Assembly: GCF_001050035.1 (NCBI RefSeq)
Contig: NZ_CVTA01000011.1
Span: 1-64,000, forward strand
DNA length: 64,000 bases
Direction of reading: 5' to 3'
Origin: Mycolicibacterium komanii
GTDB taxonomy: Bacteria > Actinomycetota > Actinomycetes > Mycobacteriales > Mycobacteriaceae
Positions within the stretch are counted from its first letter, which is position 1. Each line of letters starts with the position of its first letter. A model generated the notes under the pieces. That model saw only the letters and a program-made list of their open reading frames with translations, did no database searches and was not told where the DNA came from. This document shows, one piece after another, positions 18,837 to 30,416 of this stretch. A program made the position numbers and the translations under genes.

Positions 18837-19331
18837 GTGAGCCGAATCAGGCGTTGCGAGACACTCGCGGCCATCGCAATCGCGGCGGGTCTGGGGACCA
18901 TGACCGTGATCGATCCGTCGGCGTCGGCGCGCGCCGATGACTGCGTGCAGGCGGGTACCGCAATCGTGCTGCCGCTGGAGATCGGCGTGTGCGCCGACGT
19001 TCTCGCCCAGGAGGCGCGATGGCTCACGGCGATCACCGAGGGCGACGTGGCCACCGTCGAGCAGATCCTCGGACCGGGCTTCAAGCACATCAACGCCGAC
19101 GGTGCCCTCCTCGACCGTGACGCTGAGATCGCCGGCCTGACAAGGCTGCCCTTCACCATGAATGCCGGCGATCAGCGGGTCGACATCGCGGGCGACACCG
19201 CCGTGATCCACGGCGTGAACACGATGATCCAGGACGACAAGGTCATCGCCCGCGAACGTTTCACCGATGTGTTCGTCCTGCGCGACGGGAGGTGGATGGC
19301 GCTGTCGGCGCAGGAAACCAAGATCGAATGA
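18837..19331 (+). CDS. Secreted NTF2-like (SnoaL/DUF4440) protein
   Basis: A 164-residue protein from GTG 18837. A signal peptide of about 32 residues ends in an Ala-rich SASARAD stretch. The mature part, from about 55 on, matches the NTF2-like cone fold: AQEARWLTAITEGDVATVEQ, GPGFKHINADG and DVFVLRDGRWMALSAQET. Such domains bind small hydrophobic ligands or act as enzymes; function here is unknown. It stands upstream of the multicopper oxidase on the same strand with a 90-base gap, so it may or may not be co-transcribed. Confidence 0.78.
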   Translation: MSRIRRCETLAAIAIAAGLGTMTVIDPSASARADDCVQAGTAIVLPLEIGVCADVLAQEARWLTAITEGDVATVEQILGPGFKHINADGALLDRDAEIAGLTRLPFTMNAGDQRVDIAGDTAVIHGVNTMIQDDKVIARERFTDVFVLRDGRWMALSAQETKIE

Positions 19332-19421
19332 TCGCCGAAAAGTGGGCTCACCACGCCATTTGTCGGTAATCTGCGCTCAACGCAGGTTCCCTTCCGAACC
19401 GGTGGGAACAGGGGAACCGCG

Positions 19422-22400
19422 ATGCGCCGAAGACCATCGTTCGTTGCCGTCGCGTTGATCGCGGTGGTGTCGATTACCGCCGCCATGCTGACCGCGTGCG
19501 CGCGCGACGCCCGAACGCCGGAGGCCGGGGTCAATGCGGGGCCGGATGGGACACCCGCCGCCTATCGGGAGCCGGTCAAGCTCTCGAGCAAGGACGGGGT
19601 CCTCGAGGTGCGCCTGTCCGCCCACCAGGGGGTCGTCAACCTCGACACCGTCAAGGAGCCGGTGACCAACTTCCTCGTGTACGGATATCAACTCCTCAAA
19701 GGCACCAGTTCGGACGGTTCGACCAAGGGCGACAACATCTATCCGGCCCCGACGTTGCGCGTCGAGCCGGGCGAACGCCTGATCATCCACTACGACAACG
19801 ACTTACAAGAACTGACGATCGACGACTTCAACGACCCGGCCTACGTCGCCGCCGGCCAGGACGTCCCGCTCTATCCGCCACCGCTGCGGTCCGCACCGCT
19901 GAACCTGCACACCCACGGCCTGCACGTCAGTCCCAGCGGCAACGCGGACAACGTGCTGCTGTCGATCCCCGCCGGGATGGGTAACCGATACGACTACGCG
20001 GTTCCCACGGACATGCCGCACGGCCTGTACTGGTATCACAGCCATCGCCACACCGTCACCGCGCCGCAGACCTACATGGGGCTGGCGGGCATGCTCGAGA
20101 TCGGTCGGCCCGACGGCAACCTGCCGCTGGTGACGGACAACGACATTCCCATCCGAACCATGGCTCTGCAGTACAACTTCGTCTTCGATCGCAAGAACGG
20201 CGGACACCAGCTCAACAACCCCTATTGGGAGCAGTGGGTGAGCACGCTGAAACCGCCGCAGGGCACCCAGCTCGCCGACGGGACGTATCGCCCGAGTCTG
20301 GCGCCGGTGAACTTCTCCCAATCTTCCGACGGCGCCGAATACTTCACCAACTGGTATGCCGGGCCCCTGTCGACGCAGAATCACCGCGGTCAGAACCAGT
20401 TCATCCCACAGAACCTGCAGACCTTCACCAGCCCGTCGAGAACCATTCCGGCCGATCCGGCCCTGCCCGACAACCAGCGCGACGTGCAGTTCACCGTCAA
20501 CGGCCAGTTCCAGCCTCGGCTCGAGGTCAGACCCGGACAAACCGAGATCTGGGTGTTCGCCAACATGAGCGACATCGCCTACATGCCGATCCGCCTGACC
20601 GAGACGGCGACGGGCGACCACCCGAAGTTCTCGATCGTCGGGCAGGACGGCAACCCCTACACCCAGGTGCAGCGCCCGGTCGACGGCGACGGAACGTACC
20701 TCGAGATTCCGCCGGGTTCGCGTTACGCGATCGCGGTGACGATGCCCGAGTCGGGCGATCTCGTCATCGACATGCCACCGAAGCCGGGCGTCAAGGGCAT
20801 CTCGGAACCCGCTGTGTTATATACCAACAACGGTACGGAGGACTCCCCGGCCGTGTTGGGAACGGTGACGATCAAACCCGAGCACATCGCCGCGCGCGAC
20901 GGGTTCTTCACCTTCCCTACCCAAACCCTGCTCACGGCCGGCCCGGCCGGTGACCGCGGGCGGGCCGTCGCATTCGAGCCCGGTCAAAACCTCGGCGCCT
21001 ACACGTCTTTCGTGGACACCTCCGTGATGACCCCCGACGTCACGCGTGCCCTCGACGTCGGCGGCGGCTTCGGCAACAAGAAGGCGAACAACAGCGATTC
21101 GAAGGCCTTCACCTACCAGTTCGACGACAACATCTTCCCGAACATCCCGCTGATCCAGCCGCGCCTCAACTCCGTCGAGGAGTGGTCGATCACCAACTAC
21201 AACAACGACGGCCACCCGATGCACATCCACGTCAACGACTTCCAGGTGCAGCAGGTGGTGAGCCCGCTCATCCCGTCGACGACGGGCGTGCAACCGTGGG
21301 GCCTCGACAACGCCAATGTGCCGCCGCCGGTCGTCGATGCCAACGACGACCCGCTGGTGCCGTCGTCGCTGACTCTGCGCTCCGCGTTCTCGGGGTACGT
21401 CGGCACGTTCGTCATCCACTGTCACCGGCTGAACCACGAGGACAACGGCCTGATGGCGACGGTGAACGTCATACCGGAGGTCTCCACCTATGCCGTGGCC
21501 ATACCGGGATCGAAGGGTAAACCGGCCACGGTGCAGGTGCGCGACGGCGCCGACGACCAGGTGATCGCCGTCGTGACACCGTTCCCGGCGTTCGAGGGCA
21601 CTCCGTCGGTGGCGATGGCCGACGTGAACGGCGACATGATCCTCGACCTGATCGCCGGGACCGGCGAAGGTGTCGAGCCCGAGGTGGTGGCCTTCAGCGG
21701 CGACGTCACGCCGGCCGCTACCCTCACGTCCGAGCTGGTCCGATTCGCACCGTTCGACGCCGGGTTCCGCGGCGGGGTGCGCGTGGCGGGCGCCGACATC
21801 GACGGTAACGCGCTGGCCGACAACATCATCGTCGGAACGGGTCCCGGTATCGAATCTCAGGTCAAGGTCTTCGCGTCGACACTCCCCGACGCGAAAGGCG
21901 CAGCGCCCGAGGTGTTCTCGAGCTTCCAACCCTATCCCGGATCGAAGTCCGGGGTCACGCTGGCCACCGGCTTGGTCGAGATGGGGTCGGGCCGTCAGAG
22001 CATAGTCACCGCGCCGGGTCCCGGTGATGCGGCCCGAATCAAGACGTTTCACTACGACCTGTTCAGCCCGACGGCCCGGATGCAGGCGCGCCAGACAACA
22101 CACGAGCACGATGGCTATCCCGGTGCGCCGGTCCAGACGTCGGAGTTCCTGGCCTATGACGAGGCCTACACCGACGGGGTGTCGTTGAGCGCCGGATGGG
22201 TGGCGGGCGAGGAGGGTGGCGCCATGAGCATCGTCACCGGCCAGCTGCGTGGCGATGGCACGGTGCGGACCTGGTCGAGCGGGTCGCGGCTCGACGGCTT
22301 TCCCGGCATGTACGTGCAGAGCCCGAACCATCACGACGTCGACGTGAAATTCGCCCGCACATCGTCTTTCGCGCCCTTCGACGGTGCACCGGGAGTCACC

Positions 22401-22589
22401 GTGGCGACGACGAGCACCACGGCGGGCGCCGACCTCGTGGTCAGCGGGGCCGTTCCCGGAGGGGTCGAGGTCCGTAAGTACGTGCTAGGCCGTCCCCGTC
22501 CGGACGCGACGACGCTGGCGCCGAAACCGTTGGCCACGTTGCCTCGTCTGGCATCGGTGAGCGGCGCGGTGCCCCTGGCGGGCCGCTGA
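19422..22589 (+). CDS. Giant lipoprotein multicopper oxidase with C-terminal repeat domain
   Basis: A 1055-residue exported protein. A lipoprotein signal ends in LTAC (Cys26). The oxidase part fills about 60-690 and has all copper motifs: HTHGLHVSP near 163, YWYHSHRH near 203, HPMHIHVNDF near 597 and HCHRLNHEDNG near 665. It should oxidise a phenolic or metal substrate with O2 at the cell surface. The last ~360 residues contain repeats resembling FG-GAP/VCBS propeller blades (ADVNGDMILDLIAGTGEG, GADIDGNALADNIIVGTGPG), unusual for this enzyme class. Typical bacterial multicopper oxidases have 450-550 residues. Copper-response motifs were not recognised upstream, but a small GGTTCCC/GGGAACC repeat lies at 19385-19418. 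Confidence 0.88.
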   Translation: MRRRPSFVAVALIAVVSITAAMLTACARDARTPEAGVNAGPDGTPAAYREPVKLSSKDGVLEVRLSAHQGVVNLDTVKEPVTNFLVYGYQLLKGTSSDGSTKGDNIYPAPTLRVEPGERLIIHYDNDLQELTIDDFNDPAYVAAGQDVPLYPPPLRSAPLNLHTHGLHVSPSGNADNVLLSIPAGMGNRYDYAVPTDMPHGLYWYHSHRHTVTAPQTYMGLAGMLEIGRPDGNLPLVTDNDIPIRTMALQYNFVFDRKNGGHQLNNPYWEQWVSTLKPPQGTQLADGTYRPSLAPVNFSQSSDGAEYFTNWYAGPLSTQNHRGQNQFIPQNLQTFTSPSRTIPADPALPDNQRDVQFTVNGQFQPRLEVRPGQTEIWVFANMSDIAYMPIRLTETATGDHPKFSIVGQDGNPYTQVQRPVDGDGTYLEIPPGSRYAIAVTMPESGDLVIDMPPKPGVKGISEPAVLYTNNGTEDSPAVLGTVTIKPEHIAARDGFFTFPTQTLLTAGPAGDRGRAVAFEPGQNLGAYTSFVDTSVMTPDVTRALDVGGGFGNKKANNSDSKAFTYQFDDNIFPNIPLIQPRLNSVEEWSITNYNNDGHPMHIHVNDFQVQQVVSPLIPSTTGVQPWGLDNANVPPPVVDANDDPLVPSSLTLRSAFSGYVGTFVIHCHRLNHEDNGLMATVNVIPEVSTYAVAIPGSKGKPATVQVRDGADDQVIAVVTPFPAFEGTPSVAMADVNGDMILDLIAGTGEGVEPEVVAFSGDVTPAATLTSELVRFAPFDAGFRGGVRVAGADIDGNALADNIIVGTGPGIESQVKVFASTLPDAKGAAPEVFSSFQPYPGSKSGVTLATGLVEMGSGRQSIVTAPGPGDAARIKTFHYDLFSPTARMQARQTTHEHDGYPGAPVQTSEFLAYDEAYTDGVSLSAGWVAGEEGGAMSIVTGQLRGDGTVRTWSSGSRLDGFPGMYVQSPNHHDVDVKFARTSSFAPFDGAPGVTVATTSTTAGADLVVSGAVPGGVEVRKYVLGRPRPDATTLAPKPLATLPRLASVSGAVPLAGR

Positions 22590-22591
22590 TT

Positions 22592-23563
22592 TCAGGGCAG
22601 GTGCCAGAACACCTCTGTCATCAGGTAGAAGGTCACCGTCCAGAAGAGCATCACGCCGGCGATGATGGCGATGCCGCGCCGGTTGGTTCGTGACACGGGC
22701 ACGTCGGACGGCGGACGCAGCCAGTGCTTCAACAGCGGGTTCACATAGTAGGGCATCGCGACGAATCCGATCAGCAAGCTGGACAACAGGTTTCCGACGA
22801 GCATGCCGAGCCACAACGGCATCCGCAACGGCGACAGGGCGAGGGTGAGCAGCACGACCGTCGGGTACAGGCCGACCCACACCGCGATCGACGTCTTGAG
22901 TTCCGATGGCGGCGGGGTCTGCCTGCCGTGCTCGTCGAAGGCGAACCAGCTGCCGAACGAATTGTCGACGGTGCGCAACTCGAAGTCGGAGAACTTCTCA
23001 CCCTCCGTGAGGAGCGCGCGGCGCTCCTTGGAGACCAGCCACCGATCGAGGTTCGCCGCGGTGTCGTAGCGGTACATGGCGGTCCATTCGTCCTGAACCC
23101 CCGCCACGGGTTGGAACAGCTCGCTGCCGCGGAAACCGGGAAACTTGGTCTCGGCCAGACGAAGCCGGTCCTGCCAGGCGAGGAACTCGTCGACCTGATC
23201 GGCGGCGACCCGATGGCTGACCACCACGGTCACCAGCGGATCGCTGGCCTTCGCGCGACCGCCGATGATCTGTTGGGTGGCAGGCCCGTCGAAAAACTCC
23301 CGGCCCTCGGCCAGCCACCTCTGCCGGGTCGCGCTGTTGATCCACGCCTGAACGTGGGCGATGGAATCGAACCGGTACACCACCACCCATTCGCTCTGTA
23401 CGGCGGTGGGCGGGTTGATCTCCGCGCCGAGGAAACCGGGATATCGGGACGCCTCGCGGTTGAGGTCTTGTTGCCAGCGCTCGAACGACCGTTCCTTACC
23501 CGCACGGACCCGCTGGCCGATGATGACCGTGGCGGCGGTGTCGCTGGTGGTTCTGGAGTCCAT
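22592..23563 (-). CDS. Double antibiotic-biosynthesis monooxygenase domain membrane protein
   Basis: A 323-residue protein with two tandem ABM domains (about 10-105 and 110-210). Each has an RVxxGxE/D opening, an FPGFLGAE or FPGFRGSE strand, and an EWxxxYR(F/Y)D strand. A C-terminal region with about three transmembrane helices follows. Single ABM domains form dimers that oxygenate quinones or break down heme; here both halves are in one chain tethered to the membrane. It starts 15 bases after the molybdenum hydroxylase gene on the same strand, so it is probably the third gene of that operon. Its stop abuts the multicopper oxidase stop. Confidence 0.82.
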   Translation of the reverse strand: MDSRTTSDTAATVIIGQRVRAGKERSFERWQQDLNREASRYPGFLGAEINPPTAVQSEWVVVYRFDSIAHVQAWINSATRQRWLAEGREFFDGPATQQIIGGRAKASDPLVTVVVSHRVAADQVDEFLAWQDRLRLAETKFPGFRGSELFQPVAGVQDEWTAMYRYDTAANLDRWLVSKERRALLTEGEKFSDFELRTVDNSFGSWFAFDEHGRQTPPPSELKTSIAVWVGLYPTVVLLTLALSPLRMPLWLGMLVGNLLSSLLIGFVAMPYYVNPLLKHWLRPPSDVPVSRTNRRGIAIIAGVMLFWTVTFYLMTEVFWHLP

Positions 23564-23578
23564 GTGATCTCCCGTAAC

Positions 23579-26296
23579 TCAGGGGGCAGGAGTGAGTCGA
23601 GGCGCGCCGAGGCTGTGGTAGATCCGCTCGGGCGACAGAGGTAGCGACCGATGACGCACTCCCGTCGCGTCCTCGAGCGCGTTCGCCAGGGCCGGCGCCA
23701 CGGGGTTGATGCAGCATTCCGCAATTCCCTTCGCGCGCATCGGTCCGACCGAGTCGGCGGACTCGACGATCAGCACCTCGGTCCGGGGGACGTCGGCGTA
23801 CGTGGGGATGCGGTAGTTGCGAAGGTTCGGGTTACCCATCGCACCGGCGGCGTCGATGCGGTAGTTCTCGGTCAGCGCGAAGCCGAGGCCCATCGCGACG
23901 CCGCCTTCGATCTGGCCGCGGACCTGCGCGGGGTTGATCACGACACCGGCGTCGGCGGCGTGCACGCTGTACAAGATCCTGATTTCACCGGTCACCCGGT
24001 GCACGGCGATCCGGAAGCCGTGGGCATTCGTCGTGACGCTGCGCGGTGAACCGTACGCCTTACGCGATTCCGTGAACCGGATGCCGCGGGCGCGCCCGGC
24101 CTCGAACAGGTCGGTCAACGGGATGCGGGTGCCACCACACACCACGGCGTCGTCGGCCATCGCGCAGTCGTCGACGCCCGTGTGGGCCGCCGCGAACCGC
24201 AGGATCTTCTGGCGCAGCGCGATCGACGCGTGCAGCACGGCGTTGCCCGCCACCGACAGGCCCGCGCTCGCGAAGGCCCCGGTGTCGAACCCGGTTTTGT
24301 CGGTGTCGGATTGCACCAGGCGGACCCGCGACGGTGTGGTGCCCAGCTCCGTCGTCGCGATCTGGACATGTGCGGTGGACGTGCCCTCGCCGAACTCGAC
24401 CGTGCCCACCGCTATTTCGTATGTGCCATCGGACAGCAGGGTGGCCCAGCATTCGGAGATGTGCTCGGTGGGCGGCGCCGTCTCGTGGAGGGACGTCGCG
24501 GTACCGACACCGGTCAGCCAGTCCTCGCCCAACGGCTGACCGTCCGCCGTTCGGTGCCGTCGCAGCGCGTCGTCGACACGGTCGATACATCGCCCGATGC
24601 CGTCCTCGGTGAACACGACATCGTCAGGGTGCTCGGCGAAGCCCAGCAATGCGTCCCCAGGTCTGACCACGTTGCGCCGACGCATCTCCATCGGGTCGAT
24701 CGAGAGTTTGGCCGCCAGTTCGCTGATGGCCGATTCCACGGCGAACGTCGGCTGGGTCATCCCGTATCCGCGCAGGGCACCGCTGGGAACGGTGTTCGTG
24801 TACACCGACCACGCATCGAACGTCTTGTTGGGACAACGATATAGCGCGAGCGCCGCGGAGCCGGCAATCAGTGTCTCGCCGCCGTGATTGCCGTACGCGC
24901 CGGTGTTGGAGACGTTGTGATATCGGATGGCGGTCAGGGTGCCGTCGGACTTCGCGCCGAGCCTGACGGTGATGGTCATCGGGTGCCGCGGGGAAGCGGT
25001 GGTGAACTCCTCCTCGCGGGTGTACTCGAAGCAGACCGGGTGACGCGTGTCGAGGGCGGCGAGCGCGGCCAGGTCCTCCGAGATGAGTTCCTGCTTGCCG
25101 CCGAACCCACCGCCCACGCGTTTGCAGAACACCCGAACCTGATCGGGGCGAAGGTCAAAGAGGTAGCAGAGCTTCTGCCGTGCGATCGACGGGGACTGCG
25201 AGCTGGTCCGCACGATCAGCCGGTCACCCTCCATCCACGCTATCGACCCGTGCGTCTCGAGGTGCGTGTGCTGAACTCGCGGCGAGACGTACGTGGCCTC
25301 GTGAGTCTCGTCGGCGACGGCGAAACCCGCATCGACATCGCCGATGTCGCCGTGCAGTTCGAGCAGGATGTTGCGCTTTTTATCGTGCGCGAACGGATCC
25401 TCGTAGCTGTGCAGCTGCGGTGCGCCCTCGGCCATCGCCTCCTGTGCGTCGAACACCGCCGGCAGGACCTCGTAGTCGACGGCGAGACGTCGGCACCCCT
25501 CCTCGGCCGCTGCGACCGAGTCGGCGAGCACCGCGGCCACCCGCTGACCGATGAACCGAACGACGTTGTCGAGGACGTAGGTGTCGTCCGGGTCGACGAG
25601 ATGGTCGGTGTGCAGGGCAGAGGTGAATCGCTTGCGCGGCACGTCTTCCCATGTGTACACGCGGGACACGCCGGGGACCGCCAGGGCGGCGGACTTGTCG
25701 ATCGAGACGACGCGGGCATGGGCGTGCGGCGAGTGCAGCACCTTCAGGTGCAACATGCCCTCGACGGCGGTGTCCATGGTGAATTCGGCGCCACCGGTCA
25801 CCACACCGGTGGCCGCGGGCGCCCCGACGCTCCTGCCGACCGCCTCGCCCGGCGCCACCTCCTCGATCGCCGCGACGCCGTTGACCGCGTCTTCGATCGC
25901 CCGGTATCCCGTGCAGCGGCACAGATTTCCCTTCAGAGCCCGGGGCAGGTCCGATTTCTGGTCATCGGTGAGCGCGGCCGCCGTCATGATCATGCCCGCG
26001 GTGCAGAATCCGCACTGAAAGCCGGGCGCATCGCGAAACTGCCGCTGCATCGGATGGAGATTCTCGGGCGTGCCCAGCCCCTCGATGGTCGTCACCTCGC
26101 GCCCGTCGGCCCGGAAAGCCGGAGTGATACAGCTGTGGACCGGCGCGCCGTCGAGCCATACCGTGCACGCGCCGCAATCGCCTGCGTCGCAGCCCTTCTT
26201 GACGCCGTGCCAGCCCAATGACCGCACGAACGTGCGCAGGCACTGGCCCGGCCGCGGCTGCTCATCGAACGACTCACCGTTCACGCGGAACGTCAT
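23579..26296 (-). CDS. Xanthine dehydrogenase family protein, fused 2Fe-2S and molybdopterin subunits
   Basis: A 905-residue molybdenum hydroxylase chain. Residues about 1-155 are the two-cluster iron-sulfur subunit: GCDAGDCGACTVWLDG binds the first 2Fe-2S, while QCGFCTAGM and LCRCTGYRAI bind the second. The rest is the large molybdopterin subunit with VGGGFGGKQE, GALRGYG and the GVATSLHE-like and VGTVEFGEGT regions. The two parts are usually separate genes in bacteria; here they are one chain. ATG 26296 overlaps the stop of the FAD subunit gene (ATGA); a longer in-frame start at 26395 lies inside that gene and is rejected. It oxidises a purine or aldehyde at C-H; the substrate is unknown. 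Confidence 0.9.
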   Translation of the reverse strand: MTFRVNGESFDEQPRPGQCLRTFVRSLGWHGVKKGCDAGDCGACTVWLDGAPVHSCITPAFRADGREVTTIEGLGTPENLHPMQRQFRDAPGFQCGFCTAGMIMTAAALTDDQKSDLPRALKGNLCRCTGYRAIEDAVNGVAAIEEVAPGEAVGRSVGAPAATGVVTGGAEFTMDTAVEGMLHLKVLHSPHAHARVVSIDKSAALAVPGVSRVYTWEDVPRKRFTSALHTDHLVDPDDTYVLDNVVRFIGQRVAAVLADSVAAAEEGCRRLAVDYEVLPAVFDAQEAMAEGAPQLHSYEDPFAHDKKRNILLELHGDIGDVDAGFAVADETHEATYVSPRVQHTHLETHGSIAWMEGDRLIVRTSSQSPSIARQKLCYLFDLRPDQVRVFCKRVGGGFGGKQELISEDLAALAALDTRHPVCFEYTREEEFTTASPRHPMTITVRLGAKSDGTLTAIRYHNVSNTGAYGNHGGETLIAGSAALALYRCPNKTFDAWSVYTNTVPSGALRGYGMTQPTFAVESAISELAAKLSIDPMEMRRRNVVRPGDALLGFAEHPDDVVFTEDGIGRCIDRVDDALRRHRTADGQPLGEDWLTGVGTATSLHETAPPTEHISECWATLLSDGTYEIAVGTVEFGEGTSTAHVQIATTELGTTPSRVRLVQSDTDKTGFDTGAFASAGLSVAGNAVLHASIALRQKILRFAAAHTGVDDCAMADDAVVCGGTRIPLTDLFEAGRARGIRFTESRKAYGSPRSVTTNAHGFRIAVHRVTGEIRILYSVHAADAGVVINPAQVRGQIEGGVAMGLGFALTENYRIDAAGAMGNPNLRNYRIPTYADVPRTEVLIVESADSVGPMRAKGIAECCINPVAPALANALEDATGVRHRSLPLSPERIYHSLGAPRLTPAP

Positions 26297-27120
26297 AGCG
26301 TTTGCGCCCCGTCGAGCTCGGCGCGGATCTCCTCGGCGTAGTGCAGCGCGAGGTGCCGACGGTGATCGGGTGTGCCGTTCGCATCGTCGAACCACAGGGC
26401 ATCCGGAAGTGCCAGGAGCTGCTGCGCGACCTCATCGGGATGGGGCAGGTGATCGAAGAACATGCGCACGGGACGGCTCGTCGCCGCCGTGACGGTGAGA
26501 AGCAGATCCTCGGCATGCGGGGTTCGAGTGCCGACCACGAAGATCGTCGACCGCCCCAGCCGCGTCAACGCGAAATGACGCATCGCATAACGCTTCTGCA
26601 GCGCGTGTGCAGGTATGTCGATGCTGCGCAGCGCTTCACCGGGCCACAAGATGTTCCGGTGGTTGCCGGTCACGAAATCCGCTGCGTCGACCACTCTTTC
26701 GGATCCCTCGGCAGATCGCAGGGTGTACGTGGCCTCCATCGCCACGGTCATCGTGATCATCGGACCCGCGGGTAGCGACATACAGATGTTGCCGCCGACG
26801 GTCGCCGACTTCCACACCTTGAACGACGCGAGGAAAGCCTCACAGCTTCTGGCAGGCAACGAGCCGCTCAACCAGTGGCCGGGAGGCGTCAGGTCGTGCA
26901 ACTGCTGGATCGTGCACATCGCGCCGATGTGCAGGCCGTCGTGGTCGGCCACGAGTGAATCCCAGCCCAGCGGTGCGAGATCGATGAGCCGCCGTAGATC
27001 GGGTTGCTGTTCGGAGTAAAGCCACGTGCCGCCCGCCAGGAACGCGTCTCCCGGTCGCCACCGTGCACCGGGCGGGTCGCCTGGGCGGTGGACGAGTTCG
27101 GTGATCGTGTCGATGTCCAC
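26293..27120 (-). CDS. FAD-binding subunit of molybdenum hydroxylase
   Basis: A 275-residue FAD subunit of the CoxM/XdhB type. The phosphate-binding loop is AFLAGGTWL (family pattern AGGT), followed by GLHIGAMCTIQQL, and TVGGNICMSLPAGP forms the second FAD contact. The C-terminal domain (RTPHAEDLLLTVTAATSRPV) completes the fold. It passes electrons from the iron-sulfur clusters to NAD or another acceptor. It is the first gene of a three-gene unit with the fused Mo/Fe-S gene (4-base overlap) and the ABM protein. No XdhC/CoxF maturation gene is adjacent. Confidence 0.88.
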   Translation of the reverse strand: MDIDTITELVHRPGDPPGARWRPGDAFLAGGTWLYSEQQPDLRRLIDLAPLGWDSLVADHDGLHIGAMCTIQQLHDLTPPGHWLSGSLPARSCEAFLASFKVWKSATVGGNICMSLPAGPMITMTVAMEATYTLRSAEGSERVVDAADFVTGNHRNILWPGEALRSIDIPAHALQKRYAMRHFALTRLGRSTIFVVGTRTPHAEDLLLTVTAATSRPVRMFFDHLPHPDEVAQQLLALPDALWFDDANGTPDHRRHLALHYAEEIRAELDGAQTL

Positions 27121-27189
27121 GGCCCACCCCTTGTCGGTTGGCTAGACATTAACCGCAGCACGGCGGGAATGCCGGGAGAGCGATCAAGA

Positions 27190-27609
27190 TCAGATGGATC
27201 GCGCCGGGTGGTACCGGCAGGCCTTCCACTCGCTGCCTTCGCGCAGGAAGTCGATGTCGAAGATCTTGGCCTCCGGTCGATTGGCGGCCGCGAATCGGAC
27301 AGTGGCCGCGGCCGTCAGCTTGGGTTCGCCGGCGACCCTCACCGAGCTGACGGCGATCTCCGTTGGACCGTCGGCCTTCCGGTTGGCGTACCACTTGGCG
27401 GCGAAGTCCGCGGACAGCCGCATCGGCGCGCAGACGTGCTCGGCGAACGATGCGAAGTCCTCGCGGTTGTAGGCGCCGTTCATTCCGTCGAGGACGGCGC
27501 GGACCTGATCCTCATCGCTGACCGAGGCCGCGGGAACGGCCGACGCCGACGGGACGAACCCGCTCAAACTCACCGCGAAGCCCACGAGGATCGCGCAAAG
27601 TCGACGCAT
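27190..27609 (-). CDS. Secreted small protein, NTF2-like/DUF4878-type
   Basis: A 139-residue exported protein from ATG 27609. The signal peptide (about 1-26) ends in SASA. The mature part holds one small alpha-beta domain (DQVRAVLDGMNGAYNREDFA, then IDFLREGSEWKACRY). This layout recurs in mycobacterial secreted proteins, and in this window at 40986 and 54465. The longer ORF start at 27687 would place a hydrophilic stretch before the signal peptide, so it was rejected. No function can be assigned. It is divergent from clpB. Confidence 0.75.
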   Translation of the reverse strand: MRRLCAILVGFAVSLSGFVPSASAVPAASVSDEDQVRAVLDGMNGAYNREDFASFAEHVCAPMRLSADFAAKWYANRKADGPTEIAVSSVRVAGEPKLTAAATVRFAAANRPEAKIFDIDFLREGSEWKACRYHPARSI

Positions 27610-27713
27610 GTATCCAGCGTCGCTGATACAGCTGTGAAAGTTGTGACACCTGTGCGGCGTGTTGTCCGGCCGGTCGGGAAGGTGCATGCGAACAGTCGCG
27701 AAAATTGACTAGA

Positions 27714-27734
27714 CTTGAGCGGAACAGACTCAAG
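27714..27734. promoter_or_regulatory. HspR operator (HAIR) of clpB
   Basis: CTTGAGC, a 7-base spacer, then ACTCAAG: one mismatch from the HAIR consensus. It overlaps the -35 element of the SigH-type promoter, so HspR would compete directly with RNA polymerase. Confidence 0.88.
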
Positions 27735-27747
27735 ATTGACGACGTTG
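27721..27747 (+). promoter_or_regulatory. SigH/SigE-type promoter of clpB
   Basis: GGAACA at 27721-27726, 16 bases, then CGTTG at 27743-27747: the same spacing as upstream of dnaK. The GTG start of clpB is 55 bases downstream, behind AAAGGGAAGG. Confidence 0.8.
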
Positions 27748-27802
27748 ATCTATGCGACAAGCATTTTTGCCAAGCTCACGTACCTAAGAAAGGGAAGGTG
27801 TC

Positions 27803-30349
<2,547 letters not shown>

Positions 30350-30357
30350 GAAGCGAT

Positions 30358-30400
30358 TTCGGCGTGCTCGTTCACTCTTGACGTGAACGAGCACGCCGAA
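30358..30400 (+). terminator. Terminator hairpin after clpB
   Basis: Arms at 30358-30375 and 30383-30400 are perfectly complementary over 18 bases, around a 7-base loop. The hairpin starts 9 bases after the clpB stop and ends 17 bases before the next GTG. No U-tract is present. Confidence 0.8.
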
Positions 30401-30416
30401 GCCGCAAAATGGGGAC

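Noticed and set aside
19385..19418. Small GGTTCCC/GGGAACC inverted repeat before the multicopper oxidase
   Set aside because: Arms are only 7 bases and there is no match to a known copper operator. It was not listed as a separate feature.
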